Source: Serinibacter salmoneus
Lineage (GTDB): Bacteria; Actinomycetota; Actinomycetes; Actinomycetales; Beutenbergiaceae
DNA length: 64,000 nucleotides
Assembly (NCBI RefSeq): GCF_002563925.1
Contig: NZ_PDJD01000001.1
Location: 310,001-374,000, forward strand
Direction: 5' to 3'
Below, piece by piece: positions 41,841 through 51,331 of this stretch; position 1 is the stretch's first letter; every line of letters starts with the position of its first letter. Below the pieces are notes generated by a model. That model did no database searches. It was not told the origin of the DNA and saw only the letters and a list, made by a program, of their open reading frames with translations. The translations under genes and the position numbers were made by a program.

Positions 41841-44189
41841 ATGGTCACGCTCCACGCCGAGGTCGTCGGCCCGGTCCTGGCCTCCGGGCAGAGTGGACAG
41901 ATCGGGCAGAACGACCCGATACCGGTGTTCGCCGCTGCCACGAAGCCGGATGAGGTCGGTGAGGTGGGGCTGCTCGCCGCTACGCCGGACCTCGTCGAAT
42001 CCGCCTCGGAGTTCACCTCCCCCTCGGTGGGCGGAACCGCCACCGCGAGCCCGGCGACCCCGACCCCGTCCCCGACCCCGACCTCGGGGACGCCGGATCC
42101 GACTGAGACGGCGACCCCGACGACGACCGACTCGCCCACCACGCAGACCACCGACCCCACCGCCTCACCCTCCACCGGGGAGACGACTCAGACGCCGTCG
42201 CCGTCCCCGACCGAGGCCACCGATCCGGCCGTCACGGATCCCGGCGAGCAGGGCACGGGGGAGGACACCGGTGACCCCACGCAGGAGGAGACCGGCGAGG
42301 AGGTCGAGGTGCCCACGGCCACCGTGACGCCCGGCGAGGGCATCACGACCCAGGGGACCTCCACGCCGTTCGTGTGGAACACCCCGCCGGCGGTCTCACG
42401 CAGCGAGGTCTCCGTCCTGGCGATCGTCCTGGCCGCCGCGGTGCTCGTGGCGCTCGCGATCGGGGTCGCGGTCTTCCGCCGCAGCCGCGACGGCGAGGAC
42501 CCCGCGTCGCACGGGGGGTCGGCGCCCGTCCGCGCCGAGGGCGGCGGTGCCCAGGTGGCCGGGGAGGCCGCCTGGGTCGGCGCCGCTGCGGCGGCGGTGA
42601 CCGAGGACGCGACCGAGATTCTCGACTCGCTCGGGGATACCGCCCCACAGCCGAGCGTGGCGGACACCCAGGCCGTACCGGTCAGCGAGACGGTGAGCGC
42701 TGCCGCCCTCGCAGCGGGCGCGATCACCAACCCTGCCCCGAGTGCCGCGACGGGGAGAGGTGCGGGCGATGCGGGTGGCACGGACGAGGAGGAGGGCCAC
42801 GCCCAGGACGTCTCCACGCTGCTCGTCGTGCTCGGGGAGGCGCTACTGGACTGCGCCAGCCCGGTCGCCGAGGTGCGGCGAACCCTCGAGGCGGTCGCGG
42901 CCGTGAACGGGATCGGGAAGGCGGAGGTGATCGCGTTACCCACCGTGATCCTCGTGACGATCCCAGGCGCCCGGCGCACCTACACCGTGGCAGCTTCTGC
43001 GGGTGCGCGCTCCTACCGGTTGGACCAGGTGGGGGAGGTGTTGACGGTCGCCGACCGCGCGCGCAGCGGCACCCTGGCGCCGGCCGAAGCCGTGGCGCGT
43101 CTGCGCGCCGTGGCGCACCAGCCGCCGCCGCACCCGACCTGGTTCCTGACGCTGGGCTACATCGTCTATTCCGTGGGCCTCTCGCTCATTCTCGGCGGTT
43201 CCCTGCTGGAGGTGGTGATCACCGCTGGTCTCGGCGCCCTGCTGGGTATCCTGCAGCTCGCCACCGCGCGCACCTCCTCCTCACTGCAGGCGCTGGTGGT
43301 GCTCGTGGGCACCTTCGTGGTCTCCGCGGCGGTGTTCGGCCTGATCCGGTTGGGCGCCGATATCTCGATCCTGCCCTCGCTCGTGCCGCCACTGGTGATG
43401 TTCCTGCCCGGGGCCCTGCTCACGACCGCATTCATCGACCTCTCCACCCGGCAGATGATCGCTGGGTCGGCACGACTCGCCGCTGGTGGGATGCAACTGG
43501 TCCTGCTCGCGTTGGGGATCACGGCGGCCGGCCACCTGGTGGGGGTGCGGTCGGAGGGCATCGCCGACACCGACTCCAGCGCGGCGAGCGCCCTGGCCCC
43601 CTGGCTGGGCCTGGCGATCTTCCTCCTCGGGGTCCAGATGTACCAGTGCGTGCCCAAGCGCATGATGCCCTGGGTGAGTGTGGTGACCGTGAGTGCCTAC
43701 GCGGGTCAGGTGCTCGGCGGGGTGTTCTTCGGCGGCATCGTCTCGGCGCTGGTGGGGGCCGCGGTGATGACACCGTTGGCGATGTACGCCTCCACATTGC
43801 GCGGCGGACCCCCGACTCTCGTCTCGTTCCTGCCGGCCTTCTGGGTACTGGTGCCCGGTGCCCTCGGCCTGATCGGGGTCACCCAGGCGCTCGATTCCGA
43901 TCCGAGCGCAGGGAGCAGTTCGCTCATCAGCGCCGCTGTGACGATGGTGTCCATCTCGCTCGGCGTGCTGGTGGGCGTGGCGGCATACGGCATCGGGTCC
44001 GCGGTACGCAACCGCACCTCGGTGGTGGTCCCGTTGCTGTTCGTGCGCGATGAGCGGTTGGGGGGCTATTCGCGACACCCGGACCCCAATGTCCGATCTG
44101 TCGATGCCTCGCAACCGCCGACGGCCACGGCCGGCGACCGGTCCGGGGGGCGGGGCTCCGGGTCAGGAACGGAGCCCGGGCAAAAATAA
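41841..44189 (+). CDS. ThrE-type threonine/serine exporter with a mucin-like N-terminal extension
   Basis: 782-residue membrane protein. Residues about 300-760 contain the ThrE fold: the soluble half with LLDCASPVAEVRRTLEAVAAVNG (DUF1212) and then nine to ten helices (YIVYSVGLSLILGGSLLEVVITAGLGALLGI, AFIDLSTRQMIAGSARLAAGGMQLVLLALG, VTVSAYAGQVLGGVFFGGIVSALVGAAV, SFLPAFWVLVPGALGLIGVTQALD). The unusual part is the first 190 residues: a Thr/Pro/Ser-rich region (PTPSPTPTSGTPDPTETATPTTTDSPTT...) that precedes an extra helix (VLAIVLAAAVLVALAIGVAVFRR) and a second low-complexity linker. ThrE normally exports Thr/Ser. The ATG at 41841 follows TAGCGT by 7 nt (leaderless). A terminator hairpin follows. 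Confidence 0.85.
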   Translation: MVTLHAEVVGPVLASGQSGQIGQNDPIPVFAAATKPDEVGEVGLLAATPDLVESASEFTSPSVGGTATASPATPTPSPTPTSGTPDPTETATPTTTDSPTTQTTDPTASPSTGETTQTPSPSPTEATDPAVTDPGEQGTGEDTGDPTQEETGEEVEVPTATVTPGEGITTQGTSTPFVWNTPPAVSRSEVSVLAIVLAAAVLVALAIGVAVFRRSRDGEDPASHGGSAPVRAEGGGAQVAGEAAWVGAAAAAVTEDATEILDSLGDTAPQPSVADTQAVPVSETVSAAALAAGAITNPAPSAATGRGAGDAGGTDEEEGHAQDVSTLLVVLGEALLDCASPVAEVRRTLEAVAAVNGIGKAEVIALPTVILVTIPGARRTYTVAASAGARSYRLDQVGEVLTVADRARSGTLAPAEAVARLRAVAHQPPPHPTWFLTLGYIVYSVGLSLILGGSLLEVVITAGLGALLGILQLATARTSSSLQALVVLVGTFVVSAAVFGLIRLGADISILPSLVPPLVMFLPGALLTTAFIDLSTRQMIAGSARLAAGGMQLVLLALGITAAGHLVGVRSEGIADTDSSAASALAPWLGLAIFLLGVQMYQCVPKRMMPWVSVVTVSAYAGQVLGGVFFGGIVSALVGAAVMTPLAMYASTLRGGPPTLVSFLPAFWVLVPGALGLIGVTQALDSDPSAGSSSLISAAVTMVSISLGVLVGVAAYGIGSAVRNRTSVVVPLLFVRDERLGGYSRHPDPNVRSVDASQPPTATAGDRSGGRGSGSGTEPGQK

Positions 44190-44190
44190 G

Positions 44191-44226
44191 GCTGGCCCGT
44201 CGGCAGGGGGCGGTCGACGGGCCAGC
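44191..44226 (+). terminator. Terminator of the ThrE-like gene
   Basis: Perfect 12-bp inverted repeat (44191-44202 and 44215-44226) with a 12-nt loop directly after the stop codon, preceded by CAAAAATAAG, an A-rich run that on the opposite strand is a T-tract, so it can serve the convergent hydrolase gene too. Confidence 0.75.
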
Positions 44227-44463
44227 GATAGGAACGATAGCACCCGCGGGGCCGGGTTGTGGCGCCGGGCTCGGGTGGTGGCAGGGCTCGGCCGGAGCGG
44301 GCGGCGTAGCCAAACACCACTCCGGTGTGGAACCGCTCCCTCACCTGCGTCGCAATCCTGTTCCAGGTGATCTCTTTACGCAGAATTTGCCCGCGGTGCG
44401 GCGCGGTGTCGTCCCATGGTGTGAGACGACTGGTCACCAGGCGCCTGCCTGAAGGCGTGCGCG
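44227..44463. other. 237-bp convergent intergenic stretch, no gene
   Basis: Between the hairpin and the stop of the hydrolase gene. Visibly less GC-rich from about 44300 to 44400 than the surrounding DNA. It contains short inverted repeats (CACCTG...CAGGTG around 44341-44368 and GTCGTC...GACGAC around 44409-44431). No ORF, RNA gene or repeat family was recognised. Confidence 0.4.
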
Positions 44464-45477
44464 TCAGTCGAGCGCCGGGTCCGCGCTCGTTGACCGGGAG
44501 GCTGCGTCCGCCTCGAACGCAGCCAGTCGCTGCGAGGTCCAGGTCGTCACGGCGTCGAGGTAGTCCGTGCGCGGGCCGGCCGCGGACAGCGCGAGGTCGT
44601 GGATCCCACCCGGCACGGTGCGCAGCGTGACGTCCCGTCCCAGTCCGGGCACCTCCCGCCACATGTGGCGCACGTTCAGCACCGTGTCGCTGCCGCGCAG
44701 GTCCTCCGGCGTGGGACGGCGTCCGGGGGCGGAGCTGCGGCTGGAGGTGCACATCAGCACCGGCATCGGCAGGTCCAGGCCCCGGTGCACCCGGCGTTGC
44801 CCGCGGCGCACGGCGTGCACGAACCCGGCGCGCACCGGGTAGCCGGCCGGCGGCTTCCACTCCAGGGAGAAGTCCCACGGCCCGCCGAAGTCGGAGTGGA
44901 TCGACCGGGTGTAGTCCGAGCCGAGCCGGGAGACCACACGCGTGGCGTCACGGCTGTTGACCGCCGCGACCACGGGACCGCTGAGCAGGCGCAGAGCCGC
45001 GCGATCGTTGATGTCGTACCACGGGCTGTTCAGCACGAGCAGGTCGACCAGGTCCGGGTGGTCCGCGGCGAACAACGTGCTGATCAGGCCCCCCGTGGAG
45101 TGCCCGAGCAGCACCACCCGCTCGTGCCCCTCGGCACGTGCCACCTGGATGGCCGCGCTGATCTCCTCGTCGTAGACCGCGAGATCACGCACCATCCCGT
45201 ACATCTGGTCGCCGCGGCGCGAGCGGCCATAGCGGCGCAGGTCCACGGCGTACAGGTCCAGGCCCGCGGAGTCGAACGCCCGGCCGAGGTGCGCCTGCAG
45301 GAAGTAGTCCGAGAACCCGTGCACATACAGCACCGCCGCGCGATGACGGGGTGCCCCGTGCCGCACCAGCGTGGCCACGGGAGGGTCCGACTCGGCCGCG
45401 CCCGGGTCATCCGGCGTCACCGCCAGGGTGCGTGCCTGGTACGGCGCGCCCAACACGTCCTCGTGCCATTGCGTCAT
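44464..45477 (-). CDS. Alpha/beta hydrolase (serine aminopeptidase S33 / monoacylglycerol lipase-like)
   Basis: 337-residue hydrolase. Oxyanion-hole region AVLYVHGFSDYFLQ, nucleophile elbow VLLGHSTGGLIST (GHSTG), Asp region LMCTSSRSSAPGRRPTPEDL and catalytic His in PGGIHDLALS. No signal peptide is seen, so it is cytoplasmic. The family cleaves ester or lipid-like substrates; specificity is not clear. It is divergent from the Pls-like synthetase gene (157 nt), so a link to that pathway is possible but unproven. Confidence 0.85.
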   Translation of the reverse strand: MTQWHEDVLGAPYQARTLAVTPDDPGAAESDPPVATLVRHGAPRHRAAVLYVHGFSDYFLQAHLGRAFDSAGLDLYAVDLRRYGRSRRGDQMYGMVRDLAVYDEEISAAIQVARAEGHERVVLLGHSTGGLISTLFAADHPDLVDLLVLNSPWYDINDRAALRLLSGPVVAAVNSRDATRVVSRLGSDYTRSIHSDFGGPWDFSLEWKPPAGYPVRAGFVHAVRRGQRRVHRGLDLPMPVLMCTSSRSSAPGRRPTPEDLRGSDTVLNVRHMWREVPGLGRDVTLRTVPGGIHDLALSAAGPRTDYLDAVTTWTSQRLAAFEADAASRSTSADPALD

Positions 45478-45634
45478 GCCTCGAGATTACGCCCGGGAGC
45501 GGCGTCCACGCGCCCCCGGGCAACCCGGTGGTCGCCTCCCGTTCACCTGGCTCGGGCACAATGCCGGGGGCGCCCCCGCGCCGCCGGGCCCGCGCGGCGG
45601 CCCCGTGTCCCACCGCCGATCCCAGGAGATGCCC

Positions 45635-48600
45635 GTGCCGGGTTCGACCCCGATGGACAGCACCCCGGTGCCCAGCGACCCGATGGACCGCCTCGCCGAC
45701 GCCCCGCCGCCGCGCACCCTGGTGGACGTGCTGCGCGAGAGCGCACGCCGCCACCCCGACGCCCCCGCGATCGAGGACGAGGACGGCTTCATCAGCTACG
45801 CCGAGCTCCTGGCGCAGTTGCGGATCCGCGCCGACCTGCTGGCCCGTGACGGCGTGCGCCGCGGGGACCGGGTCGGCATCCAGATCGCCTCCGGTGGCCG
45901 TGAGCTCTACCTCTCCATCCTGGCCGTGATCGCGGCGGGCGCCGCCTACGTTCCGGTGGACGCCGACGACCCGCCCGAGCGGGCACGCCTGGTCTTCTCC
46001 GAGGCCGGGGTGCGCACCGTGCTGCGCGGCGAGGGCAGCCTCGTGGATTCCGCCGAGGCCCTGGTGGCCGCGCGCGAGGACGAGGACCCCGACGAGGACC
46101 TCGCCGGCCTCGGGGCGCCCTTCCCGCAGGAGCCCACACCGCAGGAGGACGCCTGGATCATCTTCACCTCCGGCTCCACGGGGGTTCCCAAGGGCGTGGC
46201 CGTCACGCACCGCAACGCCGCCGCGTTCGTGGATGCGGAGGCGGGCCTGTTCCTGGAGGACGCCCCGCTCGGCCCGGGCGACCGGGTGCTCGCCGGTCTC
46301 TCGGTCGCCTTCGACGCGAGCTGTGAGGAGATGTGGCTCGCCTGGCGCCACGGCGCCTGCCTGGTCCCTGCCCCGCGCGCCCTGGTGCGCAGCGGTGAGG
46401 ACCTCGGGCCGTGGCTGCAGCGTCGCGCCATCACCGTCGTCTCCACCGTCCCGACCCTGGCCGCGCTGTGGCCGGCGGAGTCGGTGGAGAATGTGCGGCT
46501 GCTGATCTTCGGCGGCGAGGCGTGCCCGCCCGAGCTCGGCGCCCGGCTGGCCTCACCCACCCGGGAGGTGTGGAACACCTACGGCCCCACCGAGGCCACG
46601 GTGGTGGCCTGCGCCGCCCCGCTGGACGGCTCCACCCCCGTACGCATCGGGTTGCCGCTGGCCGGCTGGTCGCTCGCGGTGGTGGACGCCGAGGGTCACC
46701 GGGTGCCCGAGGGCGGCAGCGGTGAACTCGTCATCGGCGGCGTGGGCCTGGCCCGCTACCTCGACCCCGCCAAGGACGCCGAGAAGTACGCGCCGATGCC
46801 GACCCTGGGGTGGGAGCGGGCCTACCGGTCCGGGGACCTGGTGCGCAACGAGGCCGAGGGCCTGGTGTTCCTGGGCCGGGCCGATGACCAGGTCAAGGTC
46901 GGCGGACGGCGCATCGAACTCGGTGAGGTGGAGGCCGCCCTGCAGAACCTCCCCGGGGTCTCCGGCGCCGCCGCCGCAGTGCGCCGCAGCGCCGCCGGCA
47001 CGCCCGTGCTGGTCGGCTACCTCACCGTGAACCAGGACTTCCAGCGCCAGGCCGCCCGGGCGATCCTCGCCGAGGAGCTGCCCGCCGCGCTGGTGCCGCT
47101 GCTCGCCGTCGTGCCCGATCTACCCACCCGCACCAGCGGCAAGGTCGACAAGGACGCCCTGCCCTGGCCCCTGCCGGGGGCGCAGGAGGATGCGCCGTCG
47201 AACCTCCCGCCCGAACACGCCTGGCTCGCCCAGCAGTGGCAGGACGTGCTCGGCATGCCGGTCACCGACCTGGACGCCGATTTCTTCGACCTCGGTGGCG
47301 GCTCGCTGACGGCCGCCCAGCTCGTCTCCCGGATCCGCACCCGCCTGCCCGAGGCGAAGGTGGGGGACATCTACGACCGGCCGCGGTTCTCCGCGATGGC
47401 CGCCATGATCGCCGAGAAGGGCTCCGCTCCCGACGGCGAGGCCTCCTTCTCCCGGCCCGTCCCCACCCCCCGGCTCACCCAGGTGGGACAGACGCTCGCC
47501 TCCGTGCCGCTGCTGGCCCTGTCCGGGGTGCGCTGGCTGCTGTGGGTGCTGCTCGCGAGCGCGATCCTGCGCGCGGTGGCCCCGGAGTCGTTCACCTTCC
47601 TGCCCGCCCTTCCCTGGCCCACGCTGCTGATCGGCACCCTGGTGCTGGCCACCCCGTGGGGGCGCATGGCGATCGCGGTCATCGCCGCGCGGGTGCTGCT
47701 CGCGGGCCTGCAACCGGGGGACTACCGGCGCGGCGGCAGCGTGCACATGCGGCTGTGGATCGCGCAACAGGTCGCCGAGCAGGTCGACGCCGTGGGCCTC
47801 GCCGGGGCGCCCTGGGTGGTGCCCTACGCCCGGGCGCTGGGTGCCACGATCGGCAAGGACGTGGTGCTGCACTCCCTGCCCCCGGTCACCGGGATGCTGC
47901 GGATCGACGACGGCGCGTCCATCGAACCCGAGGTGGACCTCGCCGGGTACTGGATCGACGGGGACACGCTACGAGTCGGCGGGATCCGGATCGGTGCCAA
48001 CGCCAGCATCGGGGCGCGCAGCACCCTCGCGCCGGGCGCGCGGATCGGCAAGGGCGTCACCCTCGCCCCCGCCTCCGCGGTGTTCGGCAAGGTGCCGGCG
48101 CAGGAGACCTGGGGCGGTTCGCCCGCGGTGCGCATCGGTGCCGGGAAGGACGACTGGCCCCGCAGCCAGCCGCCGCGGCACCGGGGCTGGTGGGCCGCCT
48201 ACGCCGCCGCCAGCGTCGGCATCGCGCTGCTGCCGATCCTCGCCTTCGCCGTCGGCGCCCTGATCCTCCTGGCCCCGGCGGCCGGCGCCGCCACCTACGG
48301 CGAGGCGATCGGCGCGATGGCGCCGTGGCTGATCCCGGCGACCCTCGCCGTCGGGCTCACCTTCGGGGGCCTCGTGCTCGTGCTGGTGCGCCTGCTGGCG
48401 CTGGGCCTGGCGGAGGGGGACCACCCCGTGCACTCCCGCATCGCCTGGCAGGCGTGGTCCACCGAGCGGCTGCTGGACTCCGCCCGCACGATCCTGTTCC
48501 CGATCTACTCCAGCCTGTTCACCCCGGTGTGGCTGCGCATGCTCGGCGCGAGGGTGGGGCGCGACGTGGAGGCCTCCACCGTGCTGCTGCTGCCCTCCAT

Positions 48601-49594
48601 GAGCCGGATCGCCGACGGCGCCTTCCTCGCCGACGACACGATGGTCGCCTCCTACGAGCTGCGCCGCGGCTGGATGCGGATCGCGCGCGCCCGGGTGGGC
48701 AAGCGGGCCTTCCTCGGCAACTCCGGGATGGCGGCCGCCGGCCACAAGGTGCCCAAGGACGGGCTGGTGGCGGTGCTGTCCGTCACCCCCTCCAAGGCCA
48801 AGGCCGGCTCCTCCTGGCTCGGCTCCCCGCCGGTGCGGCTGCGCCGCGTGCCCACCCAGGGCGACGAGCGGCTGACCTACCGGCCCGACGGGCGGCTGCG
48901 GGTGCTGCGCGCCGCGTGGGAGGTGCTGCGGATCATCCCGGTGATCCTCACCTGCGCCCTCGGGGTGGCCGTGCTGCTGCTACTCGCGTGGCTGACCCAG
49001 CACATCGGGCTGGGGTGGACGGTGCTGCTCTCCGGCCTGGTCGCGGCGCTGGCCGGGGCCGTGGCCGCCGGTGTCGCCACGGCCGCGAAGTGGGCGATCG
49101 TGGGTCCGATCCGCCCCGGGGAGCATCCGCTGTGGTCGTCCTTCGTGTGGCGCACCGAGGTCTCCGACACCTTCGTGGAGATGCTCGCCGCCCCGTGGTT
49201 CGCCCGGGCCGCCGCCGGCACCCCCGCGCTCGCGGTGTGGCTGCGCAGCCTCGGGGCCAGCATCGGGCGCGGTGCCTGGTGCGACTCCTACTGGCTGCCG
49301 GAGCCGGATGCCGTCACGCTCGGCGACGGCGCCACCGTGAACCGTGGCTGTGTGGTGCAGACCCACCTGTTCCACGACCGGGTGATGAGCGTGGACACGG
49401 TGGTGCTCGGCGAGGGCGCGACCCTCGGACCGCACTCGGTGATCCTCCCGGCGGCTAGCATCGGAGCACACGCCACCGTCGGTCCGGCCTCCCTCGTGAT
49501 GCGCGGGGAGGACGTGCCGATCGGGAGCCGGTGGAGTGGGAACCCGATCGGGCCCTGGCAGGCGGTGCGGGTGCGCACCTACCAGCGCGCCTGA
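45635..49594 (+). CDS. Pls/PosA-type membrane non-ribosomal peptide synthetase
   Basis: 1319-residue enzyme from GTG 45635 (AGGAG 6 nt upstream; ATG 45629 is an alternative). An adenylation domain (about 25-505) has IIFTSGSTGVPKGVAVTH near 176, FDASCEEMW (Asp235-equivalent for the alpha-amino group, Glu at the 239-equivalent) and RTSGKVDK with the catalytic Lys. A carrier domain follows with DADFFDLGGGSLTAAQL (Ser about 557). After that there are three soluble left-handed beta-helix (hexapeptide) modules (about 738-815, 967-1052 and 1202-1300), each set off by pairs of membrane helices. This is the A-T-(TM-C)x3 plan of the Pls family, whose founder makes epsilon-poly-L-lysine by joining identical residues without templating. 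The product is unknown, but the family predicts an amino-acid homopolymer exported at the membrane. Confidence 0.88.
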   Translation: MPGSTPMDSTPVPSDPMDRLADAPPPRTLVDVLRESARRHPDAPAIEDEDGFISYAELLAQLRIRADLLARDGVRRGDRVGIQIASGGRELYLSILAVIAAGAAYVPVDADDPPERARLVFSEAGVRTVLRGEGSLVDSAEALVAAREDEDPDEDLAGLGAPFPQEPTPQEDAWIIFTSGSTGVPKGVAVTHRNAAAFVDAEAGLFLEDAPLGPGDRVLAGLSVAFDASCEEMWLAWRHGACLVPAPRALVRSGEDLGPWLQRRAITVVSTVPTLAALWPAESVENVRLLIFGGEACPPELGARLASPTREVWNTYGPTEATVVACAAPLDGSTPVRIGLPLAGWSLAVVDAEGHRVPEGGSGELVIGGVGLARYLDPAKDAEKYAPMPTLGWERAYRSGDLVRNEAEGLVFLGRADDQVKVGGRRIELGEVEAALQNLPGVSGAAAAVRRSAAGTPVLVGYLTVNQDFQRQAARAILAEELPAALVPLLAVVPDLPTRTSGKVDKDALPWPLPGAQEDAPSNLPPEHAWLAQQWQDVLGMPVTDLDADFFDLGGGSLTAAQLVSRIRTRLPEAKVGDIYDRPRFSAMAAMIAEKGSAPDGEASFSRPVPTPRLTQVGQTLASVPLLALSGVRWLLWVLLASAILRAVAPESFTFLPALPWPTLLIGTLVLATPWGRMAIAVIAARVLLAGLQPGDYRRGGSVHMRLWIAQQVAEQVDAVGLAGAPWVVPYARALGATIGKDVVLHSLPPVTGMLRIDDGASIEPEVDLAGYWIDGDTLRVGGIRIGANASIGARSTLAPGARIGKGVTLAPASAVFGKVPAQETWGGSPAVRIGAGKDDWPRSQPPRHRGWWAAYAAASVGIALLPILAFAVGALILLAPAAGAATYGEAIGAMAPWLIPATLAVGLTFGGLVLVLVRLLALGLAEGDHPVHSRIAWQAWSTERLLDSARTILFPIYSSLFTPVWLRMLGARVGRDVEASTVLLLPSMSRIADGAFLADDTMVASYELRRGWMRIARARVGKRAFLGNSGMAAAGHKVPKDGLVAVLSVTPSKAKAGSSWLGSPPVRLRRVPTQGDERLTYRPDGRLRVLRAAWEVLRIIPVILTCALGVAVLLLLAWLTQHIGLGWTVLLSGLVAALAGAVAAGVATAAKWAIVGPIRPGEHPLWSSFVWRTEVSDTFVEMLAAPWFARAAAGTPALAVWLRSLGASIGRGAWCDSYWLPEPDAVTLGDGATVNRGCVVQTHLFHDRVMSVDTVVLGEGATLGPHSVILPAASIGAHATVGPASLVMRGEDVPIGSRWSGNPIGPWQAVRVRTYQRA

Positions 49595-49665
49595 TCGCCG
49601 CCCGGCCGATCGCCCGCAGAACCGCACGAGCACGATCCACGACACCGAAAGAAGCACCCCGACGC

Positions 49666-50970
49666 ATGGCCAAGTCCCACGGCAACGGTGACCCCTACAC
49701 CCCCGACGCGGGAAGCGACGTGTTCGAGGTCGAGATGTACGACCTCACGCTGGACTACAAGGTGGCGACCAACCGGCTCGCCGGTGAGGCGATGCTCGCG
49801 ATCATCATGCTGCGCGAGGAGAGCCACATCGAGCTCGACCTCGCGGGCCTGGCGGTCAGCGCCGTCCGGGTGAACGGGCACAAGGCGTCCTACAGCCACA
49901 AGCACGCCCGGCTGCGGGTGAAGCTCGCCCGGGCCATGGTGGCGGGCACGCACCTGGTGGTCGAGGTGGACTACGCCGGCAAGCCCGCGCCGCGCAAGAG
50001 CCGCTGGGGTCGGATCGGGTTCGAGGAGCTCACCGACGGCGCGCTCGTGGCCTCCCAGCCCACCGGCGCCCCCACCTGGTTCCCCTGCAACGACCACCCG
50101 GCGCGCAAGTCCCGCTACCGGATGGCCATCACCACCGAGAAGGCCTACCACGTCGTGGCCAACGGGATCCCGGCCGGGCACACCGACCACGGCGGCCGCC
50201 GCACCTGGCGCTTCTACCAGGACATCCCGGCGGCGACCTACCTCGCCACGGTGCAGATCGGGCGCTACCGGGAGGAGCAGGTGGACCTGGGCGGGATCCC
50301 GGGCGCGCTGATCTACCCGCCGCACCTGCGCCGTCGGGTCAAGCACGACTTCGGCCGGCTCGGGGAGATGATGGCGCTGTTCGAGGATGCCTTCGGGCCC
50401 TACCCGCTGGCGAAGTACGTGGCGGTCATCACCGACGACGACCTCGAGATCCCGATCGAGGCGCAGGGCATGGCCACGTTCGGCGCCAACCACGCCGACG
50501 GGCACCACGGCTCGGACCGGCTGATCGCGCACGAACTGGCGCACCAGTGGTTCGGCAACTCCGTCACGCCCAAGCAGTGGCGGCACATCTGGCTGAACGA
50601 GGGATTCGCCTGCTACTCGGAGTGGATGTGGTCGCAGGCGAGCGGCGCGGAGAGCACCGACGCGCTCGCGGAGCATTATCACAAGCGTCTCGCCGGACTG
50701 CCGCAGGACATCCTCGTGGGCGACCCGGGCGCGGTGGACATGTTCGACGACCGGATCTACAAGCGCGGCGCCCTGACCGTGCACGCGCTGCGCCGCACCG
50801 TGGGGGAGAAGACCTTCCGCGCGCTGGTGCGCAGCTGGACGCACGAGATGCGCCACGGGGTGGCGGACACCGAGGAGTTCATCGCGCACGCCGAGCGGAT
50901 CGCGGGGCGGTCGCTGCGGCCGCTGTTCCAGGCGTGGCTGTTCCAGACGCGTCTGCCCGCGTTGCCGTAG
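49666..50970 (+). CDS. M1-family zinc aminopeptidase
   Basis: 434-residue metallopeptidase. The zinc motif HELAHQW has H289, E290 and H293, and the third ligand E312 (NEGFACYSEW) completes HExxH-18-E. The exopeptidase region is EAQGMATFGANH where most M1 enzymes have GAMEN, so substrate preference may be altered. Tyr of the catalytic pair is in YKRGALTVHALR. It begins 72 nt after the synthetase stop on the same strand, so it is probably co-transcribed. An M1-type aminopeptidase is known to degrade epsilon-poly-lysine in poly-lysine producers, which makes a trimming or self-protection role here likely. No signal peptide is seen. Confidence 0.88.
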   Translation: MAKSHGNGDPYTPDAGSDVFEVEMYDLTLDYKVATNRLAGEAMLAIIMLREESHIELDLAGLAVSAVRVNGHKASYSHKHARLRVKLARAMVAGTHLVVEVDYAGKPAPRKSRWGRIGFEELTDGALVASQPTGAPTWFPCNDHPARKSRYRMAITTEKAYHVVANGIPAGHTDHGGRRTWRFYQDIPAATYLATVQIGRYREEQVDLGGIPGALIYPPHLRRRVKHDFGRLGEMMALFEDAFGPYPLAKYVAVITDDDLEIPIEAQGMATFGANHADGHHGSDRLIAHELAHQWFGNSVTPKQWRHIWLNEGFACYSEWMWSQASGAESTDALAEHYHKRLAGLPQDILVGDPGAVDMFDDRIYKRGALTVHALRRTVGEKTFRALVRSWTHEMRHGVADTEEFIAHAERIAGRSLRPLFQAWLFQTRLPALP

Positions 50971-51020
50971 TCGGCCGCGCGGGCAGACGGGCGGTTCCTG
51001 GTTCGTCGGTGGCCAGGGGG

Positions 51021-51069
51021 GTCAGGCCTGGTGGGTCAGGCCTAGTGGGTCAGGCCTGGTACGTCAGGC
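51021..51069. repeat. 14-bp tandem repeat, 3.5 copies, across a stop codon
   Basis: GTCAGGCCTGGTGG-type units at 51021, 51035 and 51049, with half a unit at 51063. They cover the end of the DUF1540 gene, so the last codons of that protein come from the repeat. Confidence 0.7.
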
Positions 51070-51331
51070 AGTTCGCGGTGCCACCGCCGGGGCCGATGCG
51101 TACGGCGCTCGCGGTGCACTCCAGGTCCTTGTTGAACGCGCACTCGCTGCGCTGGCAGGCGCCGACCTGCGCGACGACGCGGTCCAGGCCGCCTCGCGTG
51201 CCGATCTCGATGAAGGTGGCGCAGTCGGCGTCGTCGTCGATGGTGACGGCGAAAGCCGTGCAGCCGTCGTGGTTGTAGGAACAGCCGGCGACGGCGCACT
51301 CGACCGTCGGCATCTCCGCAAGCGTGCTCAT
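51050..51331 (-). CDS. DUF1540 protein
   Basis: 93-residue cytoplasmic protein with two DUF1540 units, each a small Cys-rich knot: VECAVAGCSYNHDGCTAFAVTIDDDADCATFIE and VGACQRSECAFNKDLECTASAVRIGPGGGTANCLTYQA. Eight cysteines and one Asn/His-rich patch suggest metal binding. Function is unknown. The start at 51331 has GAGGAGAAG upstream. It overlaps a 14-bp tandem repeat at its 3' end. Confidence 0.8.
   Translation of the reverse strand: MSTLAEMPTVECAVAGCSYNHDGCTAFAVTIDDDADCATFIEIGTRGGLDRVVAQVGACQRSECAFNKDLECTASAVRIGPGGGTANCLTYQA

Noticed and set aside
44227-44463. tRNA or small RNA gene
   Set aside because: The stretch is less GC-rich but has no cloverleaf, no CCA-type end and no promoter-terminator pair.
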